A DNA stretch of 64,000 bases, taken from NCBI RefSeq assembly GCF_027580225.2, contig NC_073354.2, positions 8,904,001-8,968,000 of the forward strand, given 5' to 3'. Under the pieces are notes generated by a model. It made no database searches and was not told the DNA's origin. It saw only the letters and a program-made list of their open reading frames with translations. The DNA comes from Misgurnus anguillicaudatus. Its lineage: Eukaryota; Chordata; Actinopteri; Cypriniformes; Cobitidae. Each line of letters opens with the position of its first letter. Position 1 is the stretch's first letter. Of this stretch, positions 1-12,400 are shown one piece after another. A program made the translations under genes and the position numbers.

Positions 1-145
1 TTTGAGGTCATTAGCTGCATAAAGACACCTGTCCACCCCATACTTATTTTCCTCACTGTATGTACTCCTGCTAGTGTTGTTTACCTCATTTGTAAGTCGC
101 TTTGGATAAAAGTGTCTGCTAAATTACGAAATGTAAATGTAATGC
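1..145 (+). repeat. L2/SINE-type 3' tail
   Basis: The stretch around 90-140 (gtaagtcgctttggataaaa, then gtctgctaaat and a short aaatgtaaatgtaa tail) is the conserved 3' tail shared by many fish SINEs and their L2-clade LINE partners. Only the tail end is in the window; the 5' part lies before base 1. A short CA-rich stretch follows. Confidence 0.6.
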
Positions 146-149
146 ACAC

Positions 150-1690
150 GCACACACACGAAAATTAGATAATAAACAACATTTTTTATTTGAAGAGTGT
201 TACACAATGGGGTGGGGGCCATAAAAACATTACAGATTACCCAAATCTGCTTAAGAAACAACTGTAAGCTGAACTGCAGCAGACATTATGAAAGTAAGCC
301 GAGCAGAAGCATCAGACGACAGACAGTCAGAGGAGAATCAGCACAGGACAGCCAATCACTGCAGCTGTTTGATCGTTTCATCTAATGAATTACTTTAAAA
401 ACATTTAATAAACAAACTCTGAACTCATCTACATCATGAGTTTAGAGATAAGGACAAAGATATGAATAACAACAGGTTTTCTACAAATATATATCAGATT
501 ACTGGTGGAAATGTACGTTTTGAAAGAGCTGCCGAGGTTTCATCTGTTTGTTCTGATGAGAGGTAGTGAGAGTTACTGAAGCTCCTCCCCTCGGTGGAAT
601 GTTTGACTGCATAGAGGAATGATTGGCACTGCTCTCCCCCAATGAAAACTCACACAGCGCCATTTGTCCTGTGCTGGTCCCTTAAGTTATGACATCATGA
701 AAATGAATCTTTACTCCCGCCCCTAAAAACCGTTTCTATGTAGACGCTCACTGGCCTCATTAAAAACACTCCCAACATAACATACGACGAAATGCATGAT
801 TCCATTTTAAAAAGCCATCCGTGATTCTCCTCAAACTAGGAATGTGAAGGACTATGTTTATACAATAAAAATCTGGTCTGGTAAAGACAAAGATAAAACA
901 AACACTTAAAAAATAAAATGCTACAAATGTTAGACAAGTGGTTGTGAATGATAGAAAAAGAAGTTGTTTTGACGTAGGATCAGAAGATCAGAACGACCCA
1001 GCAGATGACCCGCAGATGAACGCTTCAGACTTCAGCTCTGTGAAAAAGAGAAAATAAAAGAAACTGTTCAACCCCGAGTGAATGAATCAGAGGCCAATTT
1101 AACATACAATATAGACGGTTTCAGCAGTATCAACATAAACAAACAGCTTTCGTGGAACAAACCTAATTTCCGGTAAACTCCGCAAAGAATCAATAACAAC
1201 AAAGTCCTTTAAGAGTCGTTTATTTCTGATAACAAGCAAAATAAACAACAAGTAGATTACCTTTAAAAATATAGCTAAAGCGCATCAAAAAAGACACAGA
1301 GCTAACGTTCTTGTAAAATGTGTACTATATAATGTATGCAATAACTACAAATCGGCTGCTAAACCTCCCATCAAATAGCGGTAATCCATGATATCAGTCT
1401 TCCCACATTATTAGGGGACCAAAACATTTGTTATTTTCTACGAGATATTTGTTTCAGAGTTCAGTTTAACAACTAGTCAGACCATTAAACAAACAGAGAC
1501 CGGAAGTAAAGTTCGGACCAGCCGTGTAATCACGTCACCGCATGTGACCTAAATCATTCCTAAAGCATTTTACCCTTCAGCTATAAGAGATTCCAGAATT
1601 AATCCGGAGAAAAAAAGCCAACAGGAGTATGGATAAGTGTCAGTTTTGATTATGGCTTTTATTCAGTGACGCGCTCTGTAGAGCAGTTTG
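150..1690. other. Non-coding stretch downstream of epb41l2
   Basis: No convincing gene is seen. The open frames are short and lack domain signatures. On the minus strand an AATAAA signal reads at 185-190 and another near 1213. This could be distal 3' UTR of epb41l2 if the transcript runs through the Tc1 insertion at 1840-2978, or plain intergenic DNA. I cannot separate the two from sequence alone. Confidence 0.35.
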
Positions 1691-1839
1691 TTCGTTTAGG
1701 GCTACTGTAGAAACATGACGGCGACTTCCATGTAAGGAGACCTGCGATGTATGGCGCTAAAAATTTCTCATTCTAAGGTAATAAAAACAATAAAGTTCAT
1801 TATCTAAGGTCTTTATACACCACTGATAATATAGTTATA

Positions 1840-2978
1840 CACTCACCTAAAGGATTATTAGGAACACCATACTAATACTGTGTTTGACCCCCTTTCACCT
1901 TCAGAACTGCCTTAATTCTACGTGGCATTGATTCAACAAGGTGCTGAAAGCATTCTTTAGAAATGTTGGCCCATATTGATAGGATAGCATCTTGCAGTTG
2001 ATGGAGATTTGTGGGATGCACATCCAGTGCACGAAGCTCCTGTTCCACCACATCCTAAAGATGCTCTATTGGGTTGAGATCTGGTGACTGTGGGGGCCAT
2101 TTTAGTACAGTGAACTCATTGTCATGTTCAAGAAACCAATTTGAAATGATTCGAGCTTTGTGACATGGTGCATTATCCTGCTGGAAGTAGCCATCAGAGG
2201 ATGAGTACATGGTGGTCATAAAGAGATGGACATGTTTAGAAACAATGCTCAGGTAGGCCGTGGCATTTAAACGATGCCCAATTGGCACTAAGGGGCCTAA
2301 AGTGTGCCAACAAAACATCCCCCACATCATTACACCACCACCACCAGCCTGCACAGTAGTAACAAGGCATGATGGATCCATGTTCTCATTCTGTCTACAC
2401 CAAATTCTGACTCTACCATCTGAATGTCTCAACAGAAATCGAAACTCATCAGACCAGGTAACATTTTTTCAGTCTTCAACTGTCCAATTTTGGTGAACTT
2501 GTGCAAATTCTAGCCTCTTTTTCCTATTTGTAGTGGAGATGAGTGGTACCCGGTGGGGTCTTCTGCTGTTGTAGCCCATCCGCCTCAAGGTTGGGCGTGT
2601 TGTGGCTTCACAAATGCTTTGCTGCATACCTCGGATGTAACGAGTGGTTATTTCAGTCAAAGTTGCTCTTCTATCAGCTTGGCATTTTCGGCCACAGGAC
2701 TGCCGCATACTGGATGTTTTGTGCATGAAAATCCCAGTAACTAAGCCGATTGTGAAATACGCAGAACGGCCCGTCTGGCACCAACAACCATGCCACGCTC
2801 AAAATTGCTTAAATCACCTTTCTTTCCCATTCTGACATTAAGTTTGGAGCTCAGGAGATTGTCTTGACCAGGACCACACCCCTAAATGCATTGAAGCAAC
2901 TGCCATGTGATTGGTTGATTACATAATTGCATTAATGAGAAATTGAACAGGTTTTCCTAATAATCCTTTAGGTGAGTG
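1840..2978 (-). mobile_element. Tc1/mariner-family transposon with TA target duplication
   Basis: The ends are inverted repeats: cactcacctaaaggattatt on the left and its complement ending ggtgagtg on the right. Each is flanked by TA (1838-1839 and 2979-2980), the Tc1/mariner target signature. The element is about 1.14 kb, shorter than a typical full Tc1. Its decayed transposase gene is on the minus strand. It interrupts an older repeat, so it is the younger of the two. Confidence 0.85.
1872..2830 (-). pseudogene. Tc1-like transposase, inactivated
   Basis: The minus strand from ATG at 2830 shows the N-terminal helix-turn-helix region ([13 protein letters not shown]), then a DNA-binding region with RRMGYNSRRP. 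The DDE catalytic core follows: WSDEFRF with the first Asp, YFQQDNAPCHKARI with the second Asp, and WPPQSPDLNPIEHL with the Glu of the DD34E triad. It is broken by an in-frame TAG and a frame change near 2728-2760, by TGA at 2466-2468 and by TAG after IEHL near 2052-2054. The last two stand where the family normally has Trp, so each is a single G-to-A change. The frame then runs to TAG at 1872. It cannot make a full transposase as read. Confidence 0.85.
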
Positions 2979-3046
2979 TATATATTATATTGCATTTCTG
3001 TCAAGAGATGTTTAAATGTACTGTTGCAAACAACACTTCACTTTTG

Positions 3047-3052
3047 TTTATT
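3047..3052 (-). terminator. Candidate polyadenylation signal for epb41l2
   Basis: AATAAA reads on the minus strand about 280 bases after the epb41l2 stop codon, before the Tc1 insertion. It is the nearest good signal. Alternatives are near 1213 and at 185-190, which would give a longer 3' UTR spanning the transposon. Confidence 0.35.
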
Positions 3053-3331
3053 TGTTCAGTCGTACTATATATTTGGTTTAAGAGGCAGATAGAGGAGGAT
3101 TAATATGTTTTCAGCAAGTCTTCATTTTTCACTACCACCAAGCGAGTGTTGCATAACATGAAACACTGTGTCAAACCCAAGACAATAACTTAAGACAAAC
3201 ACAAAATGAGAAAAGATGAATAAAAGAAAGAAAATGAAAAATAAAATGAGAGAAAAAGTGAATGAAAACGTCAGGTCGGAGCAGGGAGATCCGGTTGTCA
3301 TGGAGAAAATGGCCGTGTGCTCACCTGTCCT
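3053..3331 (-). other. epb41l2: Probable proximal 3' UTR of epb41l2
   Basis: This is AT-rich sequence directly after the TAA stop, leading to the nearest AATAAA. It contains no open frame of interest. The 3' UTR call is an inference from position only. Confidence 0.4.
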
Positions 3332-3436
3332 TTAGTCTTCATCTTCAGCCAGTTCGGTCTCTTTGTGTACGACCACACGAGTGACAGACATGTCAGGATG
3401 CTGTTCTTTAGCCTCCTTTATAGCCTGGGCCAATGC
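3332..3436 (-). CDS. epb41l2: epb41l2 last coding exon (C-terminal domain end)
   Basis: The acceptor is ttcag|GCATTGG. The exon encodes 34 residues, [20 protein letters not shown] continuing to [14 protein letters not shown], and then TAA. This is the very conserved end of the 4.1 C-terminal domain, and the human protein ends almost identically. It joins in phase 0 to the exon at 3854-3934 (DIDHDQ). Confidence 0.96.
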   Translation of the reverse strand, partial: ALAQAIKEAKEQHPDMSVTRVVVHKETELAEDED

Positions 3437-6400
3437 CTGAACCCCGACCATCAACACAAATCAAACAAAACAAAACAAAACGAAATTAAAAGGAAAAATA
3501 AACAACTGAACACATGAATGAGATGAGATGGAAACACACAACACAAGATTAACACTATGACACATCTCATGGATGCTTGGAAGCTGCCAAAAACCACAAC
3601 TCCAATGTCTGGGAAAATCACAAATGTCACATCGCTATGGAAACCAGCGTGCATGCTCCTGACCTATCAGACAACCCAACTGTTGTGTGCAAGATTGTGT
3701 CACGCTACACAGACAAAAACAGCAGACGCGTATAACAAGAGTTCAATGTCTGTGAGATATCCCATTAATGTTGTGTAACTCAGATAATAGTTAAGAGTTT
3801 GTTTTTATGACAAACACAGATGATGTTGACAGGTGTGTGTGTGTGTATCTTACCTGATCATGGTCAATGTCAGAGTCTCCTGTAATGACGATGCGTTTCT
3901 CAATGCGAGTTTCTGACAGTCCTCCCTTCAGTGTCTGTCAATCATTCAAACAGTATGATATATCATCATGTGCAGAAGAGATGAAACAGGCTTAAGCTTG
4001 AAATAGCTGCAGTTGAACCTCACCCACATTCATTCATATAATTCATTTATTCATAAAAACAAAAATTAAATCACAGTCCAATATCAAATCCAGATCAGAA
4101 GTATACTGTATATTGTGTGTTGTGTTACCTTAGTGATGTGTGTGGTTGTGGTTGTACAGAGTGATTCAGAGGTGATGGTTTGTGCTGTCATCAGTACACC
4201 GGGCTCCCCGTCTCCATTCCCATCCAACTGTCAATCACACAGAGAACACAATAAAACATGCATTAAACTACAACACTTTTGTTAAAATGGCCTGCGAGAA
4301 AAAAAACTGTGTGTGTGGGTTTATGCGATACACAGAGGATGTTCAATTATTATTAGTCATTTACATTCCAGCTTTGTTTATATTTCTTTCAGCATTTTTC
4401 AATCTTCTAATTATTAATCTGACTCGTAAGGAGAGTTATTGAAATTTCACACAGCTGTGTTCATCTCTTTTAATATTAAAATAGTATCGTTTTGTTCTGT
4501 TATTCTCAATCATTTGCATATTAAATGTCTTGACAACAAATGTGACCCGTGCTGGCAAAATGAGTCTGAAAGGGCACCGTCTAATTTTGAGATACAGGCA
4601 ACAGAAAGTATAAATGTTTATTTTGGTCGAAATTTAGGCTTTTATAAAAATAATTACAAGCCTTTGCCTAGCAAATCCAATGCTCTAAAAAGTCATTAAA
4701 CATGTTTATTTGAATTAATCTAATACAAGAATGCGTTTCCATCCACATGTGCGTCTGACATTTTGGTTTCGGTTTTAAAACATCCAGGAATTAGAAAATA
4801 AAGTACAGGACTTACAAAATGTTGATGTCTTTCTTTGTTCAGTCGAGAAGAAATTATGTTTTTGAGAAAAACATTGCAGGATTTTTCTCATTTTAATGGA
4901 CTTTAATAGAGCCCAACACTTAATACTTAACTCAACACGTAACAGTTTTTTTCAACTGAGTTTTAAATGACTCTAAACAATTCCAAACGAGGCATAAAGG
5001 TCTTATCTAGCGAAACGATTTTCATTTTTGACAAGAAAATAAAAAATATCCACTTTTAAACCACAACTTCTCGTCTAGATCCAATCGTGATGCGCCAGCG
5101 TGACCCCATGCAATATCATGCAATAACTCCACCCCAGTGTTTACAAGTGTGTTGAAAGAGGACCGTTCCTACATTGTTGTATGTAAACTGATACTAATTA
5201 ATGTCTTTGTGTCAGTTTATTGTTTAAAATGGTCCGCAAATGTGCATTTCATATATGTAACACGTGACCTCCCTACGTCACTACGCATTTACGTTAGGTT
5301 GCGCTGGACCGGACCTAAACGAAAAGTTGTGGTTTAAAATAGCATATTTTTTACTTTTCCTGTCAAAAATGACAATCGTTTCGCCAGACAAGACCCTTAT
5401 GCCTCGTTTGGGATCGTTTATAGACCTTTGAAACTCCGTTGACCCTTATGCCTCGTTTGGGACTGTTGCTACTCTACCAAGAAGTGGGCACCCAGTCAAA
5501 ATGACACCAAGAGCACAACAAAGACTCAATGAGGTAAAGAAACAACCCCAAACGACAGCCAAAGATTTAAAGGCATCATTGGAACTTGCTAACATCTCTG
5601 TTCATGAGTCTAAAACATGTGAAACACCGAACAAGCAGAGTATCCACGGCAGGACACCATGAAGAAAGCCACTGCAGTGCTTACTAAATAGAAGAGTGCT
5701 GCACACCTAAATTTTGCAAAAGAGCACATTGACATTTCACAGCGGTATTGGCAAAATGTTTTGTGGACTGATGAAACTAAGATTGAACACACAGCACTAC
5801 ATCTGGCGTAGAAAGGGCACGGCATATCATGAAAACATCATCCCAACTGTAAAGTATGGTGGAGGAAACATCATAAATTGGGCCTGCTTTGCTGCATCAG
5901 GGCCTGGCCAGCTTGCAATCATCGAGGGGAAGATGAATTCCCAACTATATCAGACAATTCTTCAGGATAACGTGAGAATGTCTGTACGTCAGCTGAAACT
6001 GTGTAGAAGGTGGGTGATGCAACAGGACAACGACCCAAAACACAGCACAAATCGCAACAGAAATCCAAAATTTAAAGCAAAGTTTTTACCTGAGCAGCCT
6101 CGTATGTGATGGTCTTGGTTTCAGTGTGAACGATGGGAACTTCTTTAGTGGAAATCTCCGTCTTCTGAGCAGCAAATGTATCTGAAATCGTCACCATCTC
6201 AGTCTTGACAACCGGAGGCTAAAGAGATGTACAACAGTTAATACAACACAAACACAATCTGTATTCAACACAAACTCTTCTACACAACAGATGCATGCAC
6301 TGGCAGGCAAGAAAACACAATCAACTAGAATTCTTTGGTATAAGACATGCAGTCAACACATGCAAGACTAAATAAACTAAAAAGACTAATAAAGCAAAAA

Positions 6401-9400
6401 TAGTTTGAAGCCATTATAACAAACGGTTTTGGTTTTTGTCTCTTTGGCAGTGATAATAAAACACACACACACATGCGAAAGCTCAAACACACACAAAACC
6501 ATCACAATTCTCATCATTCACAATACTGTTTCAATAGTTCAGTTCTTTGTATTTATGTGTGCATTTAAATGACTGATGAACTGATGAAGAATAAATCAAT
6601 TTTTAACCTCAAATTCAAAATCATCAATCATTGCAATGTTTTGAATTGTGATGTGGAGCACAACGAACTTCTTAAATCAATAACACATCAAGTGTTCAAC
6701 TTACACACAGAACTATGATGTGAAAAATACAACACACCCCGTCAAAGACACACACATGCAATCTTTTGCTTCCCCATGCAACGCTCACTTTGACGCTACA
6801 GTTATACATCTATTCATAAACTTTTGTGTATAAGTGTTTGTGTGTGTAGATGCAATATAAAAATCAACTTAAAGATGTGCGAGCATGAAATGACTGATGT
6901 TTAAATAGAGAGCACGCTGCTTAATTTAGACTATCAGGCTCCTTTAACCCCGACTAGAGCAGGATCTTGATCCGGAGAAATGTGAAAAATGGAGAAGAAG
7001 AATGAAGGCGAAGGAAACATCTCCACCAAAGACGTCAATTACCTCCGAACAACAAATAACCTGAGGCAGGCGCTCCGTTTCCACGCGAGAGACGTTGCCG
7101 TTGACGATGTGAGGCTCCTCCCCTTCGGTAGCGGGTGGGTCTTCCGTGTCGAGGACGTGTCCGTTTGAAGCTTCGTCTGGTGTCATCGATACCTCTTCTG
7201 TCGAGATTCCCTCATCGGGCTGTGCGGACGACGATTCTTCCTCTATGGCGGAAGATTCTGTTTCTCTGATTGGCTCTGCATCAGAAGGTGGGGCTTGTTG
7301 ATTAAGCTCCGCCTCCTCTTCCTCTGGTTCTTCTTTGATTTGCTGAACACAAAAGCTCGCACTGGGCGTCTGAGCGTGGTACTCCGCCTCGTCCTCGCTC
7401 TCGCTGTCAGATGATAAACTCTGCTCCTCTTTGACCTCCGGAGCTGTACCGATTTCTGTAGTAACCTCGGGAGCTGGACTTTTGGGTTTGGCTTTGACGA
7501 CTTCCTCGATGACAACGGTCTCCTCCAGGACTTCTACAACCTCCATCTGGCCGTTAACATCAGGTATGACCTCTGAACTCTACACCAGACAATGACACAC
7601 ACACACGCACACGAGGGATGGAGAAAGAGAAGCAAAAACATAAAACGATGACCAGAGAAAAACTGAAGGAAACAACACATATAAATAATCAACAAGCAAC
7701 ATAAGGAGAAGGACAGAGAATGATGATGGATGATCTGGAGGAGATGAACGGCTGCAATGAAAGCTGATGAGATCTGCGTGTAGTGTTAGGTGTGGATGTG
7801 TTCAGGTGGTGTTAGGTGTTAAGGTTGTGGTTATATACGAGGACATTGAGCACCTTGCTGCCATCTCTGCTGTCATTCTCAGGATGGGGAGAGGTTTTCT
7901 GTGGATCCTAAAGATAAATCACAGGACATCACAGTCATTTAAAGACACTCACAGTCACTTGGTCTGTAGCGCTGCATGAAATAAATGAGACCCTGTTTAT
8001 ATCTGAAATTAACATCCAGAAATACTGTACACCGAGTGCGGTCATGAAGCTCATTTGAGATGTGCTTCACCTAAGCACAGGTGATGGGATGCTAACATCA
8101 GATGTAAACAGGGCCAGATGTTATCAGATGAACATCAGCAGTGCTACAGTCTCCACGTGAACAGAGAGATCGACACAAAGATCAGTAGAAGACACCTCAA
8201 ACACGTGACAGTAAAGATAGAGATGATTGGTTAATGACAGGTTTAAGTTTATGGCCAGTCTGGCAATCATGTATATTCTTGTAAATCTAAAGTAAGATCA
8301 GAAACACAGTAGGTATGTTTACATGCAACCAAATAATGCGTTTGTAATCGTATTGATGGCTCAATCAGCCTTCATGTAAACATCTTAATCGATACGATTG
8401 AAGTCGATCAGATGCAAATTTCAATCGTATTGAGAGGGGTGGTATAGTCTGATCTGTGATCCGATCATCAGGAGTAAAGTATGCATGTAAACGCGTGAAT
8501 TGTAGTATTTTCTCAATCATATGTAAAAATATATTGTGCACATGCACAGAAGAATTGTGCTTAAGTTCACGTCTTATATTTACCTCTTATTTACGTCTCA
8601 CATGATTCTCTTTACAGAAACATGCAATAGCAAGGCAATGGCAACACACATTATTAAGGTAATGGGGTCACGCACTGTACAGGCTGTGGTGTTAATTTCT
8701 TTCATAACATTACATAAAGAAATAAAATAAGCATTGTGTTTTTTGAAAAGTGTTTTCTTTGCCTATATCTGAAAACTTCTTAAGAACAATTTTCTCCAAC
8801 TCAACTTTGACTTTGTACATTTATCCAGAGATAAAGCGTGAACTCGACAGGAGATGCTGTGTGCTGCGTTGCCAAGTCCTCTGCTTTTTTGCGCACTTCA
8901 GATTTGGGTTTCAGCAAGTAGATTTTTTTGCGGGTTAAAGGAATAGTCTACTCATTTTCAACATTAAAATATGTCACTAACCCAACCAAGAATTGCTGAT
9001 ACATCCCTCCATCATCTGTGTGCGTGCGCTGCGACACTTCGATAGCATTTAGCTTAGCCCCATTCATTCAATGGTAGCAATCAGAGATAAAGTTAGAAGT
9101 GACCAAACACATCAACGTTTTTCCTATTTAAGACGAGTAGTTATACGAGCAAGTTTGGTGGTACAAAATAAAACGTAGCGCTTTTCTAAGCGGATTTAAA
9201 AGAGGAATGCGACACTTTGATAGCACCTAGCCCAGCCCCATTCATTCAACGGCACCAACCAGAGACAAAGCCAGAAGCGACCAAACACATCAACGCCCCT
9301 CCCACCCAAGACGAGTAGTTATACGAGCAAGTTTGGTGGTACAAAATAAAACGTAGCGCTTTTCTAAGCGGATTTAAAAGAGGAACCATATTTTATGGCG

Positions 9401-12400
9401 CAACAGCACCCTTGGGAGCACTTCGACTCGCCTGAAAAGTCCGCTCCCCTTCTCACTCTCAGAATGGGAGAGGGAGGGTGTTACTGCACCGAGTCGAAGT
9501 ACTCCCAAAAGCGCCACCACGGCACAAAATAAAGTTCCTCCTTTAAATCAACTACTCGTCCCAAATAGGAAAAACGTTGATGTGCCTGGCCACCTCCAAC
9601 CCCATCTCCAAACGGCACCACCGAATGAACGGGGCCAAGCCAAATGCCATCGAAGTGTCGCAGCGCGCTCCAGTGCTTACGTGCACGCACACAGATGATA
9701 GAGGGATACATCAACAATTCCCAGCCAAGGCAACAACATAGTTCAATATGGAAAATGAGTAGACTATTCCTTTAAAGATGAAAGGATTTATAGTCTTTGG
9801 ATGCTTTAGGCTAGTTTTAAATGGCCATTGGGATGGGTTTGATACACAAATCTGGCAACCCTGGCTGTGCTTTTGTGCAGATGTAAGGTTCGGATTATAT
9901 AGAATGTACATGTAAACCAACATTTTAATCAGATTGCAATGTTTAGGCTATGTAAACTGCACTGACAAAACCTGCAATTGAATAAAATTTAGTCGGATTG
10001 ACAAAATGCATGTAAAAATGAAGAGTTTGGTTCCAAAACGCGATAAACGCCATTTTTTTTTAAAAACGTGTTACTGCCAATATCAGTATTATATCTGGTC
10101 AGTATTTAAAAGTAAATTCTTAATTTTACGCAAAATACAATATCCGCCGTGTTATTCTGTCATTTTTTTCCTTTAATGCAGAATGCAATAAATCCACTCA
10201 ACAAATCACAGCACACCATTTCACGCATTGTAAACAATGATGGCGCGTTGAGTACACGGAATCCTAGTTTTCCTCATCTACTTTGTACTTCGTGATCAAC
10301 AAACAAACAAAAACAAAATAATACTTTAGTGGCATTGATAAACCTGTGGTAGTTTTCTGTGATGGGAAAGAAACTTAAGCCATCAACAACTAATAATTTA
10401 CACATTGACCCCAGGGGATCTTATGAAAAACTTTCCATTATTTTACTCGAAGTCAACGAAAATCGAGCAGGACCAAAACATTTTACAGATGATCGCTGCG
10501 AAAAATGTTAAGCTCAAGTATAACCGTAGCAATGACAGTGTTCTTAATATGACAAAGTAAGTGTTTTGATTAATGCCATTAATGTTTATTTTTAATCAGT
10601 GTATACCAATAGTAGTCAACTAAATGAATATAAAATGGCAAAGATGAATGCACATTTATATATTAATTCAATAGATTTATAGCATTTTGAAAAACAAAAC
10701 GTATGGATATATTGCATTTTGTGGAAAAAATAATTTGTTTTTATAATAAATCTTTGAAAATCAAGTTATGGATTTTAATTTTTCATGTTGTTATAACCTA
10801 AAGATGCCATGTGACAGAAAATAGTGGTTTTTCATCTTGTCACTTTCTTGGTATAGAAAACACGTTTTTACCGAAATTAGTCAAAATGGATTTATTGCGT
10901 TTTGGAACCAAACTCTTCAAAAAGTAACTGAGTGGTTCTGAGGCATCAGTAGAGTAACTTCATTTAAGTCTGCAGTATTGATTCGCAGTGAATCACACCA
11001 GCATCACCTCAGTACCAAAATCAGACATATCCAAAAACCACAACAACCCGTACAAACATCATCTGATTTAACATGATGTGACCTATTCAAACATGTCATG
11101 CTGTGACTGGTCAAACAGAAGTAATGACGTCTGCTGTCACTGGATCAGATCTGATCCCATGAGTATTAACTCTTTCCCCGCCATTGACGAGTTATCTCAT
11201 CAATTAAGAGAAAAAAGATCGATCTGAAAAAATCTAATGTTTATATTAGGCTTTTACATAAAATAGCACATATTAGTAAACCAGCATTGGCTTCATTAAA
11301 ACTAGTATGGAGAATAATAGTAAAGTTTTATTGGTACTGAACCACTGATATCATGACGCAAAACTCTTCAGACATGGATCAATACAAGCTGCCAGAACTG
11401 GACATGAACTTGCTTTTGTTTTGACTGATGGAGTCATGATGAGAGAGACAGAAGTGAGAAAGAGAGCGAGCGAGAGAAAGACACCTCAGGTAAAGCTGAG
11501 AGTTTACTGCCCTCTACTGGAGCAGCAGTGGTACTGCAGGAGCGAGTCAGACCAGAGAAACAGGCCTTACTCAAAAAGAGAGAGGTTAACTCCTCCTCCA
11601 AACTCTACAGAGAGGGTTACAGAATCACACCAAAGACAAGAAATCAAATGAATGGGTGGGAAAAGAAGAAACTAAAGCGAGAAGAGGGACAGAGAAACAA
11701 AAGCATTTCATTCAGAGATGAGAACTCCTATAAGATGAACGACACTAAAGTTCACCCAAAACTATCATGATGTTATAAACCCACATGAGTGTCTTTCTAC
11801 TGAGGAACACAGATGGAGAAGTTATGTCCATACGATTTGTTGTGTGATTTTTAGTTAGTATTCATCTCCTCTTGTGCTCAACAGAAGAGAGAAACTCTTA
11901 TAGGTTTTAAGTCAATCAAATTTCAATTTTGGGTGTAGCCATAACCAGAAAAATCATTTCGGTATTAGCACACAAAAGAAAAAGATCTGCGAAAACACAA
12001 GGTGAGCGACATGAGGTGTGTCTGAGGGGGATACAACAAATAACATCACTCATATATACATAAAACTCAATCAATTCACTTGAATAGATAATAAGACAAT
12101 AAAGACTTTAAAGCATTTAAATAAGAACTTGTGTGCAGTGGAGAAAATAAAACTTAAGCAGAAATTTAAAATCAAGAGATTCAGTATTCAGCAGGTGTTG
12201 AGTTCAGTAAGAAACATCAATCATAGTGAGAAACACGCAGTGAAAAACAAAACCCATGCAGAAACAAATGATAGCAGTACAAAGAAAAGAAAGAGAAATA
12301 TATAAACACTGATCAAACCATCAAATAACAGTATGAAAAACAAACAATACACAATGCTTAAGTAAAAAAACATGCTCAAAAACAAATAAACGCAGCAGTG

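Larger units (their letters stand above)
1700..3017. repeat. MITE fragment split by a Tc1 element
   Basis: The 1715-1837 and 2981-3017 parts together resemble the right half of the element at 14251-14610: gcgacttccatgtaagg, then cattctaaggtaataaaaac, then tgcatttctgtc-agagat. The Tc1-like element at 1840-2978 sits between them with a TA on each side, so it inserted into this older repeat. Confidence 0.6.
8315..10018. repeat. Outer MITE-like element with nested insertion
   Basis: The left edge gtttacatgcaaccaaataa and the right edge gacaaaatgcatgtaaa form an imperfect inverted pair. The inside, interrupted at 8938-9773 by another element, holds no gene. It is similar in style to the element starting at 37333. 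Boundaries are approximate. Confidence 0.4.

Noticed and set aside
7243..7515. 90-residue basic open frame on the minus strand
   Set aside because: It is the out-of-frame shadow of the acidic epb41l2 exon at 7043-7570.
9031..9386. CRISPR-like or satellite array
   Set aside because: There are only two 178-bp units inside a transposon, with no short repeats or spacers. The same reasoning excludes 54391-54649.
11421..11770. Plus-strand purine-rich open frames with a possible exon at 11542-11586
   Set aside because: Wrong strand for epb41l2, biased composition and no recognised homology.
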